From Breviolum minutum Mf 1.05b.01 (Eukaryota; Sar; Dinophyceae; Suessiales; Symbiodiniaceae), in NCBI GenBank assembly GCA_000507305.1, contig DF241450.1, positions 1 to 64,000 on the forward strand: 64,000 bases of DNA, written 5' to 3'. The notes under the pieces are model-generated. The model was not told where the DNA came from, searched no databases, and worked only from the letters and a program-made list of their open reading frames with translations. Positions 27,456-40,755 of the stretch are shown one piece after another (position 1 is the stretch's first letter; each line of letters starts with the position of its first letter). The translations under genes and the position numbers were made by a program.

Positions 27456-28002
27456 GAGAAGCCATGCTGGAAATCAGGCGAAAAACTTGCATGCGGGAGC
27501 TTCAATGCACTTTGCAGAGTGTTGAGCACATGCTCTTGGGCTACTGTATAAGTGAGACGATATCTTGCTCAATGGGCTGGTGAAAAGAAAAGAAGAGACA
27601 GATAAGATTAGGATAGCTCAAGATTCAAGATAACAACGTTTCTTGTACGGTCCGGTACTTAGCAGCACAGAAAGTCGGTGTGGTGTGCAAATGGCCTCGG
27701 ATGCTGACAGGTTGGGAAGGTGAATCCGCACCTCTGCGAGCAGCCTGAAGCCGGTAGCCACCAGGCCCGAGCCCCTCGCAGATCAAACATGTGTCGTTTT
27801 GACCTCTGAAATTCATCGCCCAGTTGATGTTTCTTCTATTCATCGGATAGCATCATGCTGAATCATACTGTGTTTAGATGTATTTATATAGTAGTTTGAT
27901 GTGGTGCCTGCTTCGGTCTATTTCTTTTTGCACCACTGCGATGTTCCCCGATCGTGGAGATGTAGGAAATTATTGATAAATTTTGCTTTTCACCGGCATG
28001 CC
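27456..28002. other. no supported gene
   Basis: 3' flank of the Deltex-domain gene and 5' flank of the His-rich exon. No exon was recognised. Confidence 0.4.
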
Positions 28003-28370
28003 AGGTGGGGCTGCCTTCAAATGTCATTTGGGATCATGCCCATCACAAGAAGGACCAGAATGAACATCATGATGAACACCATGCCGAACGCCACGGTGAA
28101 CACCATGCCGAACGCCACGGTGAACACCATGATGAACGCCACGGTGAACACCATGGTGGCCACAATTTGCACCATGTTTGGAGCGACCACGCTGACCATG
28201 GCGGGGGTGAGCACAAGAACCATGCTGAACCTCATGAAGCAAGGAAGAAAAATGGAGAGCACCAGTCCGAAGACGTTCTTGGTGGACAAGATGACGCCAG
28301 GGATGGAATGTACGATGAGCCCAGGCGGCTGGGCGACACAGACTTGAGTGATGGGCGGGCAACTGTCTAA
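28003..28370 (+). CDS. His-rich exon encoded over a 24-bp minisatellite
   Basis: After a CCAG acceptor the frame reads VGLPSNVIWDHAHHKKDQNE, then about nine His/Glu/Arg-rich octads of the type EHHAERHG, and ends in an acidic hydrophilic tail and TAA at 28368-28370. A GTGAGC at 28207 could be a donor, so the tail may be intronic. His clusters of this type could bind metal. The other + frame over the repeat gives Met/Asn-rich sequence and the minus frame a hydrophobic one, so coding in this frame is a preference, not proof. Confidence 0.45.
28062..28160. repeat. 24-bp minisatellite
   Basis: Units of GAACACCATGCCGAACGCCA plus CGGT start at 28074, 28098 and 28122 (third with ATG for CCG). Partial units lie on both sides. 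The unit length is a multiple of three. Confidence 0.92.
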
Positions 28371-28517
28371 GGAAGGCATGAATCAGGTATTTCCACAAAG
28401 CTCTCATTCATTAGAGCGCAGTTACCTCTTTACATGGCTGGCCTGTAGAGTCTGTAGAGATCATGCAGGAACAAGCTTAACTCCAAGACCCCAACTCCCG
28501 TACTGCAAATATAGGTC

Positions 28518-31500
28518 ATGTTCTTCACTTGCATTGGTGAGGCCATCCTGGGCTGTGGGTGTAGAGGAACAGCAAGCAGGACAGATCCAGAAGATGATGG
28601 ATGCACTTGTTGCCCTGCCTTTAGCGATCGAGATGAGGGGACATTTTGTGCCAGGCCTTCCATGTTTCAAACAACCTTCGTGTATGTTCACGCCAAGGCC
28701 GTGGCTACGATTGGCTTGGCTTTGTATCTGGCGGAGCTTTCCCGCTACTCAGCTTTTTTGGAAACTTCACTGTGATCTGAGTTGGGCGATCAGAATTCAT
28801 TGGAGGTTCAAGATGGCACGGTGACACAGCATTCAAATGAATTCAGCTGGAGCCTACTCAGGCGAAAAATGGCAGGGGAGGATCAACGAGGGTTCTTTGT
28901 GCGGAACCTGGTGGGAAGATTGGTGGAGTGCTAGTCACGTCAGAGCCGGGTTCCTACCTGCTTGAAATTTGATAACTTCATGAGGAACGGGGAGTTATAC
29001 CACTATAAAGATTCAAAATTACAAAAGTCCCTCCTCAACACGGAATGACCATTGCCCATATACAAGCGCATCTCAGATGTTTGAGGTCACTTTTACGAAG
29101 TACAGTCGTCCTGACCCCAGCCTATTTCTAGCATGGCAGGAACAATTCACATATTTGATGACATAGTTGATGACAGTTGGTCGAATGCAATCTGTCAGCT
29201 ATTTGTCAACATGGGAGAGGTTGCCACCATTTGCGCCGTGTGCTTCTTTGTCTTGCGGAGTCTCTTCGCCAGTGGGGATGTGCCGTTCTGGGCCAGCGAC
29301 CCAGTGGCGAGATGTGGCAGGTCCGTGACGGTTAAACCGTTAAACACAATTTAGAAAAGTTTCGATCTGTGCCAAGGTACAACTGGGTCCAGCCATTTGC
29401 TTCTTTGTCGTTCTGTGGTTCATCTTCCAGGTGAGGAGTGACAAGTGACGAGTGACATCGAATGACATCGAATGACATCGAATGACCTTGTTGTTCAACA
29501 TTTTGAGATGTTGCAGACTTGCAACTTGTGCAGGCCAGCCTTCTTCTCAGGACCTCTGGACAGAGGAGCGGGTTTCAGGGAGTAGCCAACTATTGAACTT
29601 TTCAAGAATAGATTCGTCAGATCTTAATGGACCGAATGACGCGTGCGCATAAATTTCAAGTATATAGCGTTTGTCCTTTGAATACTGTGATGGTTTAAAG
29701 GTTCAGTTTAAGCTTAAATGGCTTCGATATTCATAAGATACCATTGGATTCTTCTAGGTGCAAATTCCTTTTGATTTCGATGATGTTCAACATTGGACCA
29801 AAGAAACCGCTGTTCTTCGGTTGCACCGGTTGCGCCTTTGGCAATCCTTGGAATGCAGCCCGTTGCTTGCCGTTCAGGGGCGACCGGTTGGACCTGATTG
29901 AGATCTTGGGACCAAGCCTTAGAGTTGAAACCTTTGATCCAACGTGATGCATAGTGGCATATTGGAGAAAGTGCATGATGACGCATGCTGTCATACTGAT
30001 GTCATTTCATGTCATTTCGGCATTTTCGCAGTTTTACAGATTCACCCTTCAAAATGTGCACGTCCGCACTACTTTTGTTCATATTTCATCATGTCGGTGT
30101 CAGCCCAAGCCTATGACAACTATTGAAGACTAGACAAGTCTGTGTTTGATTGACGTGTGAGCCCCATCGGCCAGTCATTGGCGCTCTGGAAACGAGGCTA
30201 TTTGACAAGCTTCGCGGGTGTGGATGCGGGTGGCGTTTACTTGCGGTGCTTTGATGCCAGCTTCGTGGAGGTCCAGGGTCCAGATGGGTCCAGATGGGTC
30301 TCATCTCCAGGGTCTCATCTCGGAGCTCTGGGGGTGGGATACGTGCTACACGTGCTACACGTGTCAGGCGGCTGCGGCACTGGTGGTGTTCCAAATGGTC
30401 CTGCTGGGACTCGACGCACTCGCAGGCGACAGATTACCTGCAGGGACTCACCTTTGCCCATCTTGATCCATCTTGATCCATCTTGATCCATGCTGCCTTG
30501 CAATCCTTGCAATCCTTGCAACTGAGAGAGGGTTGCCTCCGTTGTCTCCGTTCAGGCTGCGTGGCGAGAATGCATTACTTTCCTCGCGCAAGTCACCGTT
30601 CGACACTGCTAGCCCCGGTAGCTTTGCTGTCGGTCGAGGTGCGAACCTGCAAGGGATTTGGATGGATTTGGATGGATTTGGATGGATTTGGCTTAGAAAG
30701 TTGCACACCTGCAGCTTTGGAAGGAAAATTGCAACACATTTGAGAACACAGCTCATCAGAGTTGCCATGGGTCGGCATCATGCAACAAGATTGACAACGT
30801 TTGTTGAAAGCACAGGGTGCAATGATATGCAATGATGGCAGGTCCTGTCCTTTGGTTTGCTGGGTGAATTCGGCCAAGAGATGCTGCTGAATCGCCTGGG
30901 GGTTGTGCAGGCAGGATGCAGGCAGGATTTGGACTGGCTTCGATCGACGCTTGGCTTTCCCGGCTTGCCAGGATGGTGTAGGACCAGGAGAACCTTCACC
31001 TCCTTTCCGTGGCTGGCTTGCAGATAGGCACAACCACAACATGTGACATCGTGTGACTGGTGTCACATTTTTTTGCCGTATGGCAAGCCATCTCGTGGTT
31101 CGGCTAAAGCACACTGCAACTAGCTACAGCTTAGAATGGCATCATCCCCTTAGAGTGGCAAATCGTACCTGACACTTTACAAGGACATCACCAGGGCACA
31201 GCTGCCATCGTGCTGAGGTTTAGTGCTGGTACTGTACTCCCTGAGCTGTGTGATTTTTGTCGCCGCCCAATTGCTGGAACGCCGCAAGGTTGCGGGCTAT
31301 GTTGGGATTGTTGGTGAGGGCTGTTGGTGGCGATTGGTGTGTAAGGTGCCCCCTCAAATTCACGTACACCGCCACAGTTTTGACTACAGTGAAAACGTAC
31401 GCATTTTTGCGGCAGCACACAATCTTCCTTCCAGGGATGTCGAAAGGCAACCTGTTTCATACAGAGATTTCGACATACCCAATTGATCAATACAAATTCC

Positions 31501-33027
31501 TGGGTTTCAGTGTGAAATTCTCATCGAAATTACTCATCGTTTTTGCATCCTTACTTACGTGCCAGGCATATGAGAGCCACCAGCTTGCCGCGCTGTCAGG
31601 GTTTTGGAGCGTCATTCGAGCGACGCAGCATGGAGCCCTAAGATAGGCCATCAGGTGTCTTTGTGCTTGTCAGTTCTGTCGGTGAGTTTTGTGACTCCAA
31701 GGTGGTTAGCAAAACTGCTTGGCCTGCCTGATCAAGGAGAGCTCTAGCCGTTGTGTTTTCTGTTTTGTTACCCCATATACTGTAACAACATCAAATCCTG
31801 CAACAAGATACACATGATGCATAACTTGGCGCGACGTGAAACACAATCTCTCTACCCTACGGTGTCTCAGTTTGGTGTTGGTTTCTCGGGAGGATTTCAG
31901 TTGCTCCTCAACGTTTTTCTCACAGCGCTGGTGGCACAGCTGTTGAGTGTGGAAATGCCTGATAGCAGGTGAGGGTCCGGGGAAGTGTGTTCGTATGCGG
32001 TTCGTGCCCTCCTGCCATCTGCTGTGCAGGTCTACGTTGACGGAGGCCCCCGTCATAAGCAGTTTGGTGAAGCCTCTCGGTTTCGTGGCAGCATGCTGAG
32101 CAAACCCGCCACGAACATGCAACAATGTCAAATCATATCTGCGAAAAAGATCCTATTTGGAAGTTTTGGACAGCTGAGTCTCCGCATGGCGCGGAAGAAA
32201 AATGGATAAATTGGTATGTAGATGTATGTAGCCAATGTAGTCCACGGCAAAACCAAGTCGATGTGTCGCAACTGAGGAATTGCGTTGGGTCTCCTCTGGG
32301 CGTCTTCCATTGTGCGCTCAACCTGCGTGCTGGTGCTGGTGGTCGTGCCGCGTCAGATCATTTTCTCGCAGCTGCACTTCACTGCCGTGTGGCTGCTTGG
32401 CGGGACACAGTCGCACACAGCAGGATATCATACAGTCATGGCCTGTGATGGCGATGCTAGTGATGCTACGATTGCCGCCAAAAAAGGTGTGACTGTAATG
32501 TGACTCCGCAACTATTTCACTTCCACTTGAGCCCACGAAGGCACAGACAAAAAATACATCAGTTGGCTTTGAGGCTGATGCTGAGCTTGCTCGTGGCCAC
32601 TGCAATGTTTTGCATCAAAGTACGGGCCGCCCGTTCAGGTTCGGTTTCCTTAAACTGAACCATTGCCCCACAAAAGGACAAAATGATGACAAAAGGATAA
32701 TGGAGATGATGGAGATGAAAAAATCAGCCCAAAGTTTAGGCTCCATTGCTTTATGCAGCATGGCAGCATGTAGCATTGCCAAAAAGCGACGGTTTGCAGG
32801 CTATGCGTCGCTGTCTGGCTATCGACGGCAGGGAGCGACGGACCTGCCGACCTACGAGCGTCAGGGAGCCGTGGATTTGCCACCGCAATTCGTTCGTCAA
32901 GGCGCTGGCGATCTGAGGCGCGGCCTTCGGGTCGTCGTTGACGTTTTTGATTCGTCAACGTTTTTGAGATCCTTTCGTTTGCTCTGCTCGCCAGTGACGC
33001 TTCCCCCTCGCGGGCGTGGCTGCTCAA
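28518..33027 (+). CDS. polytopic membrane protein, many short exons (unidentified)
   Basis: A series of short + strand exons encodes hydrophobic helices: VATIGLALYLAELSRYSAFL (near 28700-28765); VATICAVCFFVLRSLFASG (29220-29276) in 29133 to about 29327; LGPAICFFVVLWFIFQ in 29377-29430 with clean AG and GT borders; an exon from 29757; AALVVFQMVLLGLDALAG near 30368-30425; LVLYSLSCVIFVAAQLLERR (from 31223); GGFQLLLNVFLTALVAQLLS in the exon ending at 31968 before GTGAGG; STCVLVLVVVPRQIIF near 32310-32365; LALRLMLSLLVATAMFCIKV near 32560-32632. A cytosolic-type tail at about 32795-32935 has three RQGAxDL-like repeats. At least eight membrane segments suggest a transporter or channel, but no family motif was recognised. 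It may be two genes. Confidence 0.55.
29452..29487. repeat. 10-bp tandem repeat (AATGACATCG)
   Basis: Three to four copies in an intron directly after the exon ending at 29430. Confidence 0.85.
30461..30490. repeat. 10-bp tandem repeat (TCTTGATCCA)
   Basis: Three perfect copies, followed closely by a second 10-bp repeat (CAATCCTTGC, two copies) near 30499-30520. Confidence 0.9.
30655..30692. repeat. 10-bp tandem repeat (GATGGATTTG)
   Basis: Three full copies and a partial one, intronic in the membrane-protein gene. Confidence 0.9.
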
Positions 33028-33411
33028 CCCGCTCCTTGGTTGCGATGTGGTAGTGGTAAATCTTCTACTCTTTGAGTTTTTGTGTTTTCATTTCCAGAAC
33101 GGAGCTGCAAGAGAATTGAAATCGCTTCCGTCCACAACTCCCAAGTCTCTCATGTTTTGCAATGTTTTGCACACTCTCCTTATTTATTTGACCTTTTCAA
33201 CTCAATTCCAGTTCCCTTACATTGGTTCTGAGGTTTTCGTGGTTTGACCGCGGAACACCCAAGTCTGCAACGGTTGCACCGGAAGTGGGCCAGGTGATTG
33301 GGCTGTGATGATCATCTGCTCATAGAAACGTCATTCACGAGCTAAGCAGCTAGGACAGTGGTCACGGGTAACACATGGTAACAGTATATGCTTGTCAGGC
33401 GGAAGGCAACT

Positions 33412-36400
33412 CCAAGGTCGACACTCCGAGTGTGGACGAGAGCGTGAGTGCAGATCAGGATAGTGCAGAGGTGCATTCTAAATGAACGCACCTGTTTAGG
33501 TTCTTGACGGGAAGCCAACGATTGTCAAGGTTTGAAACAAATCAGGCAGGATCCAAGATTTAATTTGGTTATCGCAGGGTGTGAAAATACAAGTGGCATC
33601 AAGTGGCTGTGCCAACATCTAAGATAGCCTTGTTGCTAAACTTGCTCAGCTTGCTCTCGGGTAAAACATCCAGCAGAGCAAAAAAGGCTGGGTAGACGAG
33701 GAATGAACAGCCCTCCCAGATTGCTCAAAGTAGCAAGAAACTCCCACTAGTTTGCAGTGCTCAATAAGAGCAGCTGAATCAAAGAAGAAACGCGAGCTGC
33801 TATGCGATGATACGAAGGGTACCGTAGATGGTATAACACTATTAGTGCACGTGGTTGAGATGAGATATTCCCCTTGGGTCGATCGTAACATAAGTAGTAG
33901 GTCATGAGCATTCCTGAGCTCTAAAAACAGAGTTCTTCCACTGCACAGCGAAGGCCAGGACTTCTTTGTCGCTGAATCTTTTTTAAATTCCCCATCCACA
34001 CCTCCAAAGTCACAATGAAGAGTACGAGAGGGTTGGTGGGTTGGATGGTTAGGCGGTTCGATGACGTTTCAAGACTTGCAAGGGTCTTTGCCATGAAGTA
34101 TTTTCATGGCTCCATTTGGGAACAGCAGGTCTTTCGACATGTCTGTCCAATTTGAAAATGCCCTGAGAATTTACCACGCCTCAAGCCCGGCAATCGCACA
34201 ACTCTCCACTCAGATTCATAGAATCCATAGGAATGCAGCTGGCCTGGACCAGACATGGTGATCTGATAGATTAAACTGATGAATTTGTGAATTCATTTTG
34301 CCATCCATGTACGGAAGCCTGTTCAGAAAGTTTTGAATGTTCAAATGAACTCGTGGATTCAAAGTAGCCTCTGACACTCTTTCACCATGACGAACCGAAA
34401 GGCCCTGCTGCTGTCATCACAGGGATCACAGTGACTACTCACTCCCTTTCGAAGGATAAGATGCTTTCGACAGACATTTGCAGATTGCGATGGCACATTT
34501 TCATGCATTTTCTTGGGCCGTTTCTTCAAATTTTAGGGGAACTTATTGGATGCCTGGATGACCCAAAGATGACCCAAAGATATCCACCGAGTGGCTGGGC
34601 GGCTGGACTCATACAACTGCCCAGGCTGGCAAGGCGATGCAAGCGCTCTCGGCAAAGACCGACGCAGTTGGGAGCCCACCAAAAAACTGCAATGAAACCA
34701 TTGATTCATTGATGACATGATGAGACATGAATAGACATGAGATACAGTAAATCACAAATTGAGATGAATTTGCTCAGTGAAGGGCAACCATTTCAACATC
34801 ATGAAACATCATGAAACCATGCCACCTTTCAACGGCTCTAGATGAGCTCCTGCAGTGGTTCCTCCTGTGGTCCCTCCTTCAATCGGATGGTTGTTCTCTG
34901 GGTTGTTTGCCTGTTTTTACTGGTACTGTTGTGATTTTGGTGCGGAATTTACCAAGAAATTGGGTGAGATGTTGCAGTTGTGGCCACAATCTTCCAACTG
35001 ACACCCCACCTGGGTGATGCTGTTCGCAAGGTGCGTGCGAACGCCGCAGATTTGCTGCAACAACTGGAGGACCAGGCCAATCGGTGACAGATTTGATGGG
35101 TCAAAGTTGATGTATGACATGAACATGGGTTCCCTGATCCACAATATACTCAGACGAAGTTGATTTGCATGAATCCACAATATTCAGACATACTTTACCA
35201 CCACTAGTCATTTAGCAAAAAGCATCCGGTTTCAAATGCACAAACATCCCAAAAGCAACAATACGGTGTCCACAACTTGAATTGTTTACCATGATCCTCT
35301 AGTACTCATGTAATAGCTTTTGCACAGCTGACCAAGACTGAACAGATTATGTATTGTCAGAACTCTTTGTCAGATGACTTCATCGTTGAGGTCCAGAAAC
35401 TCAACAGAATGGCGGAGGAGAACCTGGAGCAGGGCATGCCGATCGCCTCAGAGTTGTGTCATGAAATCGGGAGTCTGATTTGGCATTGACAACGGATGGG
35501 ACAGGGCAGGCATTCCTGCCCGTTTTCCAAATCCCAAACACCTGTGGGATTTTAGGCACATTTGTTTGCGTTTGCACGGGTGTGCCGTCTTTCTACTGCT
35601 TTTCATGTCGATTCTGTGTTGCGTCTAGGCTGGGGCACTATGCGGAGGCCATCAAGATGCGTGACAGTGCCAAAGAAACCTTGGAGGCACCTGCGATCAG
35701 AACAAGCTCAAAGAGATGGAGAAGTGTGCAACAAATCTCCAAAAAGATCTAAAAAGATCTAGAAGATTGGTCATGGTGATGATTTTGGTGATCATTTCGA
35801 GAACTATAGGATCAGATTCATCAGATTGATCATTTGATCAAAGATGTTCGAATGATCTTGTGTGTGCTGCCAGGGCCTTCGCCAGAAACTGGGCCTCGGT
35901 GTTTCAGTTGCACCGATGCTCGGGATGGAAATGCCTCATTGCGCTTGTGAATGGTGCTATGCATGCCGTGTGAATGGTAACATGTGGGTACATGATGTGC
36001 AGGATGTGCCTGATGTGCCAACTTTTGGGGTGCTGATATGTCATATATGTCATGATTGGATGATGGTCTCAGAAATATTGAGTGGATCTGAAATGGTGCC
36101 GAGGAAGGAGACAAAACTGAAAACCACAGAAGCCAAAGAGCTGAAGGAAGAACAGGAAGCGAAGCAAGCGAAGGCGGCACAGAAGACAAGTGGCACACAA
36201 GAAGCAGAAGGAAAACAGGTGGGGCTGCACTCCCAGCGTAGTGACTTCAAACATCCATGATGAGATTTTTTTTTCACAATGCTCACGTTATTCTCAAGGG
36301 ATTTAGTGATTAGTGATGATTGGCTTTGCTTCTAGATTCTAGATGATTCGAGCTCTGGTTTCTTCACGCGAGGCCGGAACAAGACTGGCTCACGAAAGCA

Positions 36401-36536
36401 AAGCAGGACATGTAGTGTCGACAGACGCCAAGTCCAATACCAGTGAGGAGAAAGCGTTGGAGACCCAGACTGACCCAGAGGATGGCTGGCAAGAGATGTC
36501 GTTTTTACCCGCGTTTTTCCCAAACAAATTTACCCG
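33412..36536 (+). CDS. exons with charged, coiled-coil-like sequence (unidentified)
   Basis: Short + strand exons share hydrophilic helical character: AEGNSKVDTPSVDESVSADQ (about 33412-33480); LTPHLGDAVRKVRANAADLL continued by QQLEDQANR (about 34995-35085); DDFIVEVQKLNRMAEENLEQ (about 35373-35471); GHYAEAIKMRDSAKETLEA (about 35634-35690); a Lys/Glu-rich exon KELKEEQEAKQAKAAQK (about 36092-36218); and REAGTRLAHESKAGHVVSTD to about 36500. They probably belong to one structural or adaptor protein, but linkage is inferred only from strand and composition. No family is assigned. Confidence 0.42.
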
Positions 36537-38400
36537 TAAGTTCTCTGTATGACTAACAGTTGTTTCCCCATGTTTCTGCTTTTGTTTGCCTAGTCAAATG
36601 CAGGAGACTGATGCATTGTAGAGAGAAATACTGTGACAGCCTTGTTTTGCATACAAATGCATGCAAGCAAGCATGACTTGCTGACTTGCCTGTATTTATT
36701 GATTTTAGTGAAATCCCTTGGTGCGTGCTGTGAATGGGTGCTGTTGAGCCAAGGCCATGTTATCGCTGGGTTCTTGACAGCTTCGCCCTTGGATCCAGTT
36801 TCAATTGACATCTGAGCGCGGAGCAACAGATGAGGCGACCAGTGCATGCTGGAGATCGAGGACCCTCGCGACACTGACGAGGACGGATGAAGTTCTTCCG
36901 AATGTCAAGCTTTTTGCGCTTGGATGGTGCGCTTTGAAGTGTTGATCATGGCGGGCAACATGATATGATCATTGCGGGCAACATGATATGATCATTGCGG
37001 GTAGATTGGCCTTGGCTGCAATTTACAGAGTTGGACACATGGCAACATGCACCACTCCTTTGCCACTCGCCGCTCGTGCCTTTGTAGGTCCCAGATGTCG
37101 ACGCTTAGCCGCACCATGGGTCTAAGGGAACGTCTTCAGGAGGTGTATCTTCAAAAAAGTACCTTGGTACTTGGTACCCTTTGAGACGATACACTTGCTG
37201 TGGCCCAAGTCAACCAAACCTGCAGATGTGTTTTTCCTGTTTCATATGTTTCATGTTCTTGGAAGCTAGAAATTGACATAGCTGTTGCAGTTATCGGCTT
37301 TCACGTTGGATTTGTCAGGAACTTTCTGATTCAGCAGTACGATGCAGTCGGGAGACTCAGCAGAGCGACCTTTACCTGCTGCGATTCTTTTCTTTCTGTC
37401 TGTTTTTCATGACTTTACACTCTTTTTTGCTTTCTGTATGAGCATTTTTCCTTCACTTCATCTGAATGGCACTCTATAATTTGCGGCAACCACTGCGGGC
37501 TTAATCATCCAGGGCGTTTTTGTGAACTGCCAGGAGCCATTTGCAGGGACAGATTGAGGTTGTCATTGTGGAACCTGCGCACATTCCCATATTGATTATA
37601 GAGATTCCACACCAACAACGCCAACAAGTTCATCATTGCATATCATCATCCTCGATTGATGCATTGCGACTCCAACTCCAACTGCAGCAAGGTTGGCCAA
37701 ACAGTGGCTGGTTGCATGGTCCCTAGATCTCTGCAGACCTTTGGCGTTGCGTTTTGGAGAAATTGGTAGCTTAGCAAATACTGGATCCCTCCATATACTG
37801 CTTCCAAATGCCAATCTTCCCATCTTCAAGAGAAAGGCAGCTCGGACACAGAAGCTGAGGCTGAGACTGCCTGTAGCTTTTTCCATGGACCTGGAAAGAT
37901 GCAAAGTCCTCCGGAGGTCGATGTGTTTTTTATTGTTTTTTCATGGCTGAACTCGTTCGGAGAATGATGTTGTGTCACGCGTCAGGCGCCGGCGGCGGCT
38001 TTTGGAGTATCTTGGTAGACTCTGATGTATTATGAGTCGTGACCTTCTTTGTGTGGCGTTTAATGTGATCACCAATAACACCTGACACGCACTGTTGTGC
38101 CTCAAAATTTGCAGGAAATAGATTGGACCGCTACATTTTTCTTCATTTTTGGTAGATGCCCCCCGCTACCATCCACGGGATTTGGTGCTTTGTCCTCATC
38201 TTTCCATATCTTTTGAGGGCATCCAAATCCACATGCATTCCGGACATTTGTCACGACATTTTCCACTTCCCTGGCTAAGGCTGCATCTCAGCGTCCAACC
38301 TGGACAGCCTCCAAGATCCAGTCTCCTGGAAGCGGTGCCACGACAAGGTGCGAGAGATGACGGTTTAATGGACTTTAAGGAGCCTACCTTAAAAGGCAAG
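36537..38400. other. long stretch with few exon signals
   Basis: A short segment at about 37096-37145 (MSTLSRTMGLRERLQEV) may be exonic. Otherwise no coding frame is supported. It contains the 23-bp duplication at 36951. Confidence 0.35.
36951..36996. repeat. 23-bp tandem duplication
   Basis: Two perfect head-to-tail copies of a unit starting GCGGGCAACATGATATGATC, followed by the start of a third (GCGGG). Confidence 0.92.
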
Positions 38401-38850
38401 ATGAAAATTGCAATATTGTAGAAGATGGTAGCACTGCCCCAATGCGAGCAGCACAGGTTTTGGATGGATGGACGGGCCAGTGCCTTGGGATTACCTCGGT
38501 CGCTCCAGGGCCCAGGTTGCAACCGGGCGGAACTTGTCCGAGGTTTTTGGCAGGGCCTGAAGCGGATGCGGCAGAGTGCTGAGATGATGGGAATCGAAAT
38601 ATCTGGATGCTTGATTTAAAATCTGCATGATTTGGTCTTCAAAAGGTATTAACAACACATTCACACAATATTAAGAGTTAAGAGTGTATGATAAGTGTAC
38701 CTGGATGCGAATTTCTCGAATTTCAGGTGCGAGCTCGTGTGTTGGAGCTTTGGAAGTCTGGCGAGTTGAACGAGGGCGAGGCGCGGATGTGGTGTTGCAG
38801 AGTTCATCTTCGACGTGTTTGCGCTTGAAGATCTTGAAGCGTGCACAGGT
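38401..38850 (+). CDS. two short exons of unknown protein
   Basis: About 38425-38600 reads CEQHRFWMDGRASALGLPRS and later AELVRGFWQGLKRMRQSAEM. About 38727-38845 reads VRARVLELWKSGELNEGEAR and a Cys-rich continuation to ACAG before GTGG. Composition and splice-like borders suggest real exons. They may be upstream parts of the dioxygenase gene that follows, but I recognise no domain. Confidence 0.38.
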
Positions 38851-39133
38851 GGAAGGAGGGAACAAACAGCACTTGCGCTCAGATCGCTATCTTTTCATGG
38901 AGGTGCGCTGAAGATGCTGAAGCGACATGACAATTCTTTGACATTTGCCTGCAAACAAGATTAGTATTGTATAGGATGCTGGACCTCAATAGAGACTCAA
39001 CGGCGCACATTTTTCTGCACATGGTGTGGTGGCATGTGATGCCATGTGCCTAAGGAGATGATATAAAACAACCGTAAGGATTATGAATTCATTTCGGACT
39101 CAAAGAGACGACCCTTTTGCTTTTTAAACTGCA

Positions 39134-40682
39134 GGAAGATGACCCAGCAGTGTCTCCTTTTACAAGGCGCTTGGACCAACTGGTGGGGAACTTGGACCAT
39201 CATGGAGTTCTCACAAAATCAGATCTACAGCAGTCTGCCCTGCAAAGAGTTTTCATTTCAGTGCTTGCCATGTTTGATTTGGCCATGTATGATTGTGGGC
39301 AGATGTACCTCTCCGTCTCTCAACATGGAAGACTCAACAGTGTGTAAATAGAGATTGATCATTGACTCATTGACCTTTTTCTACACTTAAAGTTGCGAGA
39401 AATTTGTGAAAGTTTTGCAGAAGAACAGGTTTAGGATCCCGAAATTCTCAGATTTGATTTTGGGGATCGAGGTACTTTCCATCGCAAAGGAGGCCTGGGC
39501 GACTCCTAGAGATTGCCGTTTCCTTCGATGGAGAGCCACGCGAGGTGGATGAGTTGAGAGATCTGTGGCTCATGCGCGGTCGACCCATGGCAGCAGCGGG
39601 GCTCCCGGCATCAAAATGCGCCACCTTGCGGTTGAACATCCTATTGACATTTTGCGCCTCAAAGGTTTTAGTCAACATGTCACAACCAGATTGGAGTATG
39701 TAAGATGTTTCAAACATTCTTTTAAAACATATCATTTTGAAGAGCAAAGCGCGAGTGCATGGAAGCATGAAAGGTCTATGCAGGTGCTGGAGCACGTTAC
39801 ACTCCGCACTATGATTGTGTGGGTGGTGACAACGGACGGAAGATCACCTGTGTGTTGCAGGGTCACTTAGAGCTGGGATTTTCGAAGGGACTGGCCATGC
39901 AGAAATGAACGGCATGAACAGAATTGGAAAGGCGCTAAAGAGGAACTGCAAAACCGTAGTCTTTTTGCCTTCCACTTGTGGGAGACTATCGTAAAACCTA
40001 CTGAAAATGTTGCGATGAGGTATTTGAATCCGTTTTGGAAGCCTGGAGACGGAGCCGAGCTCCAATTATTTCCAGAGGACACCGCATCGCTGTGCGCTTT
40101 TGAAGCTCTAGATTGATACAGTAACAACTCTCATGGAGGTTCGGCTGACACAGTTATAACCTCATGTTCAGTGAAAGATACAAGATACTGAGATACCAAG
40201 ATACCTAATGATACCTATATATCAATATATTAGATCGTAAGTACATGTAAGTACATAGTTTGATATTTCCCACGAGTCTAGTGGCACATAGTGGCGCACT
40301 GCCCACCTCGCGAAGGCCAGAGGAATCTCGCCTGAAGGTGCCTGTCACGAGGCTCGGATGAGATCGTTTCACTGCTTGGTTCAATGGTGAAATATTGTGG
40401 ATCGACCTGAACAACTGAGTTTCTATTGGTGGTGTTTCACTTTTGAAACTTTTCCCGAAAGTATGATCTAATCTTGAATTATTTATATATCTTTAGATGG
40501 GCCTTGCAAAGCGGGCCTCATTGCCCAGAATCTTTGGCAAATAGATGGAAATTAGGTATTTTGCCAAAGCCCAGTGTCCCATTCTGCTTTGAGGAGTGTG
40601 TTCCAGCGGCTTTTACGCTTTCTTGCAGTGTCAGCTTGACTCAACAAAACCCCATAGATTTCCTCACAAAATGCATTCGTCG

Positions 40683-40755
<73 letters not shown>

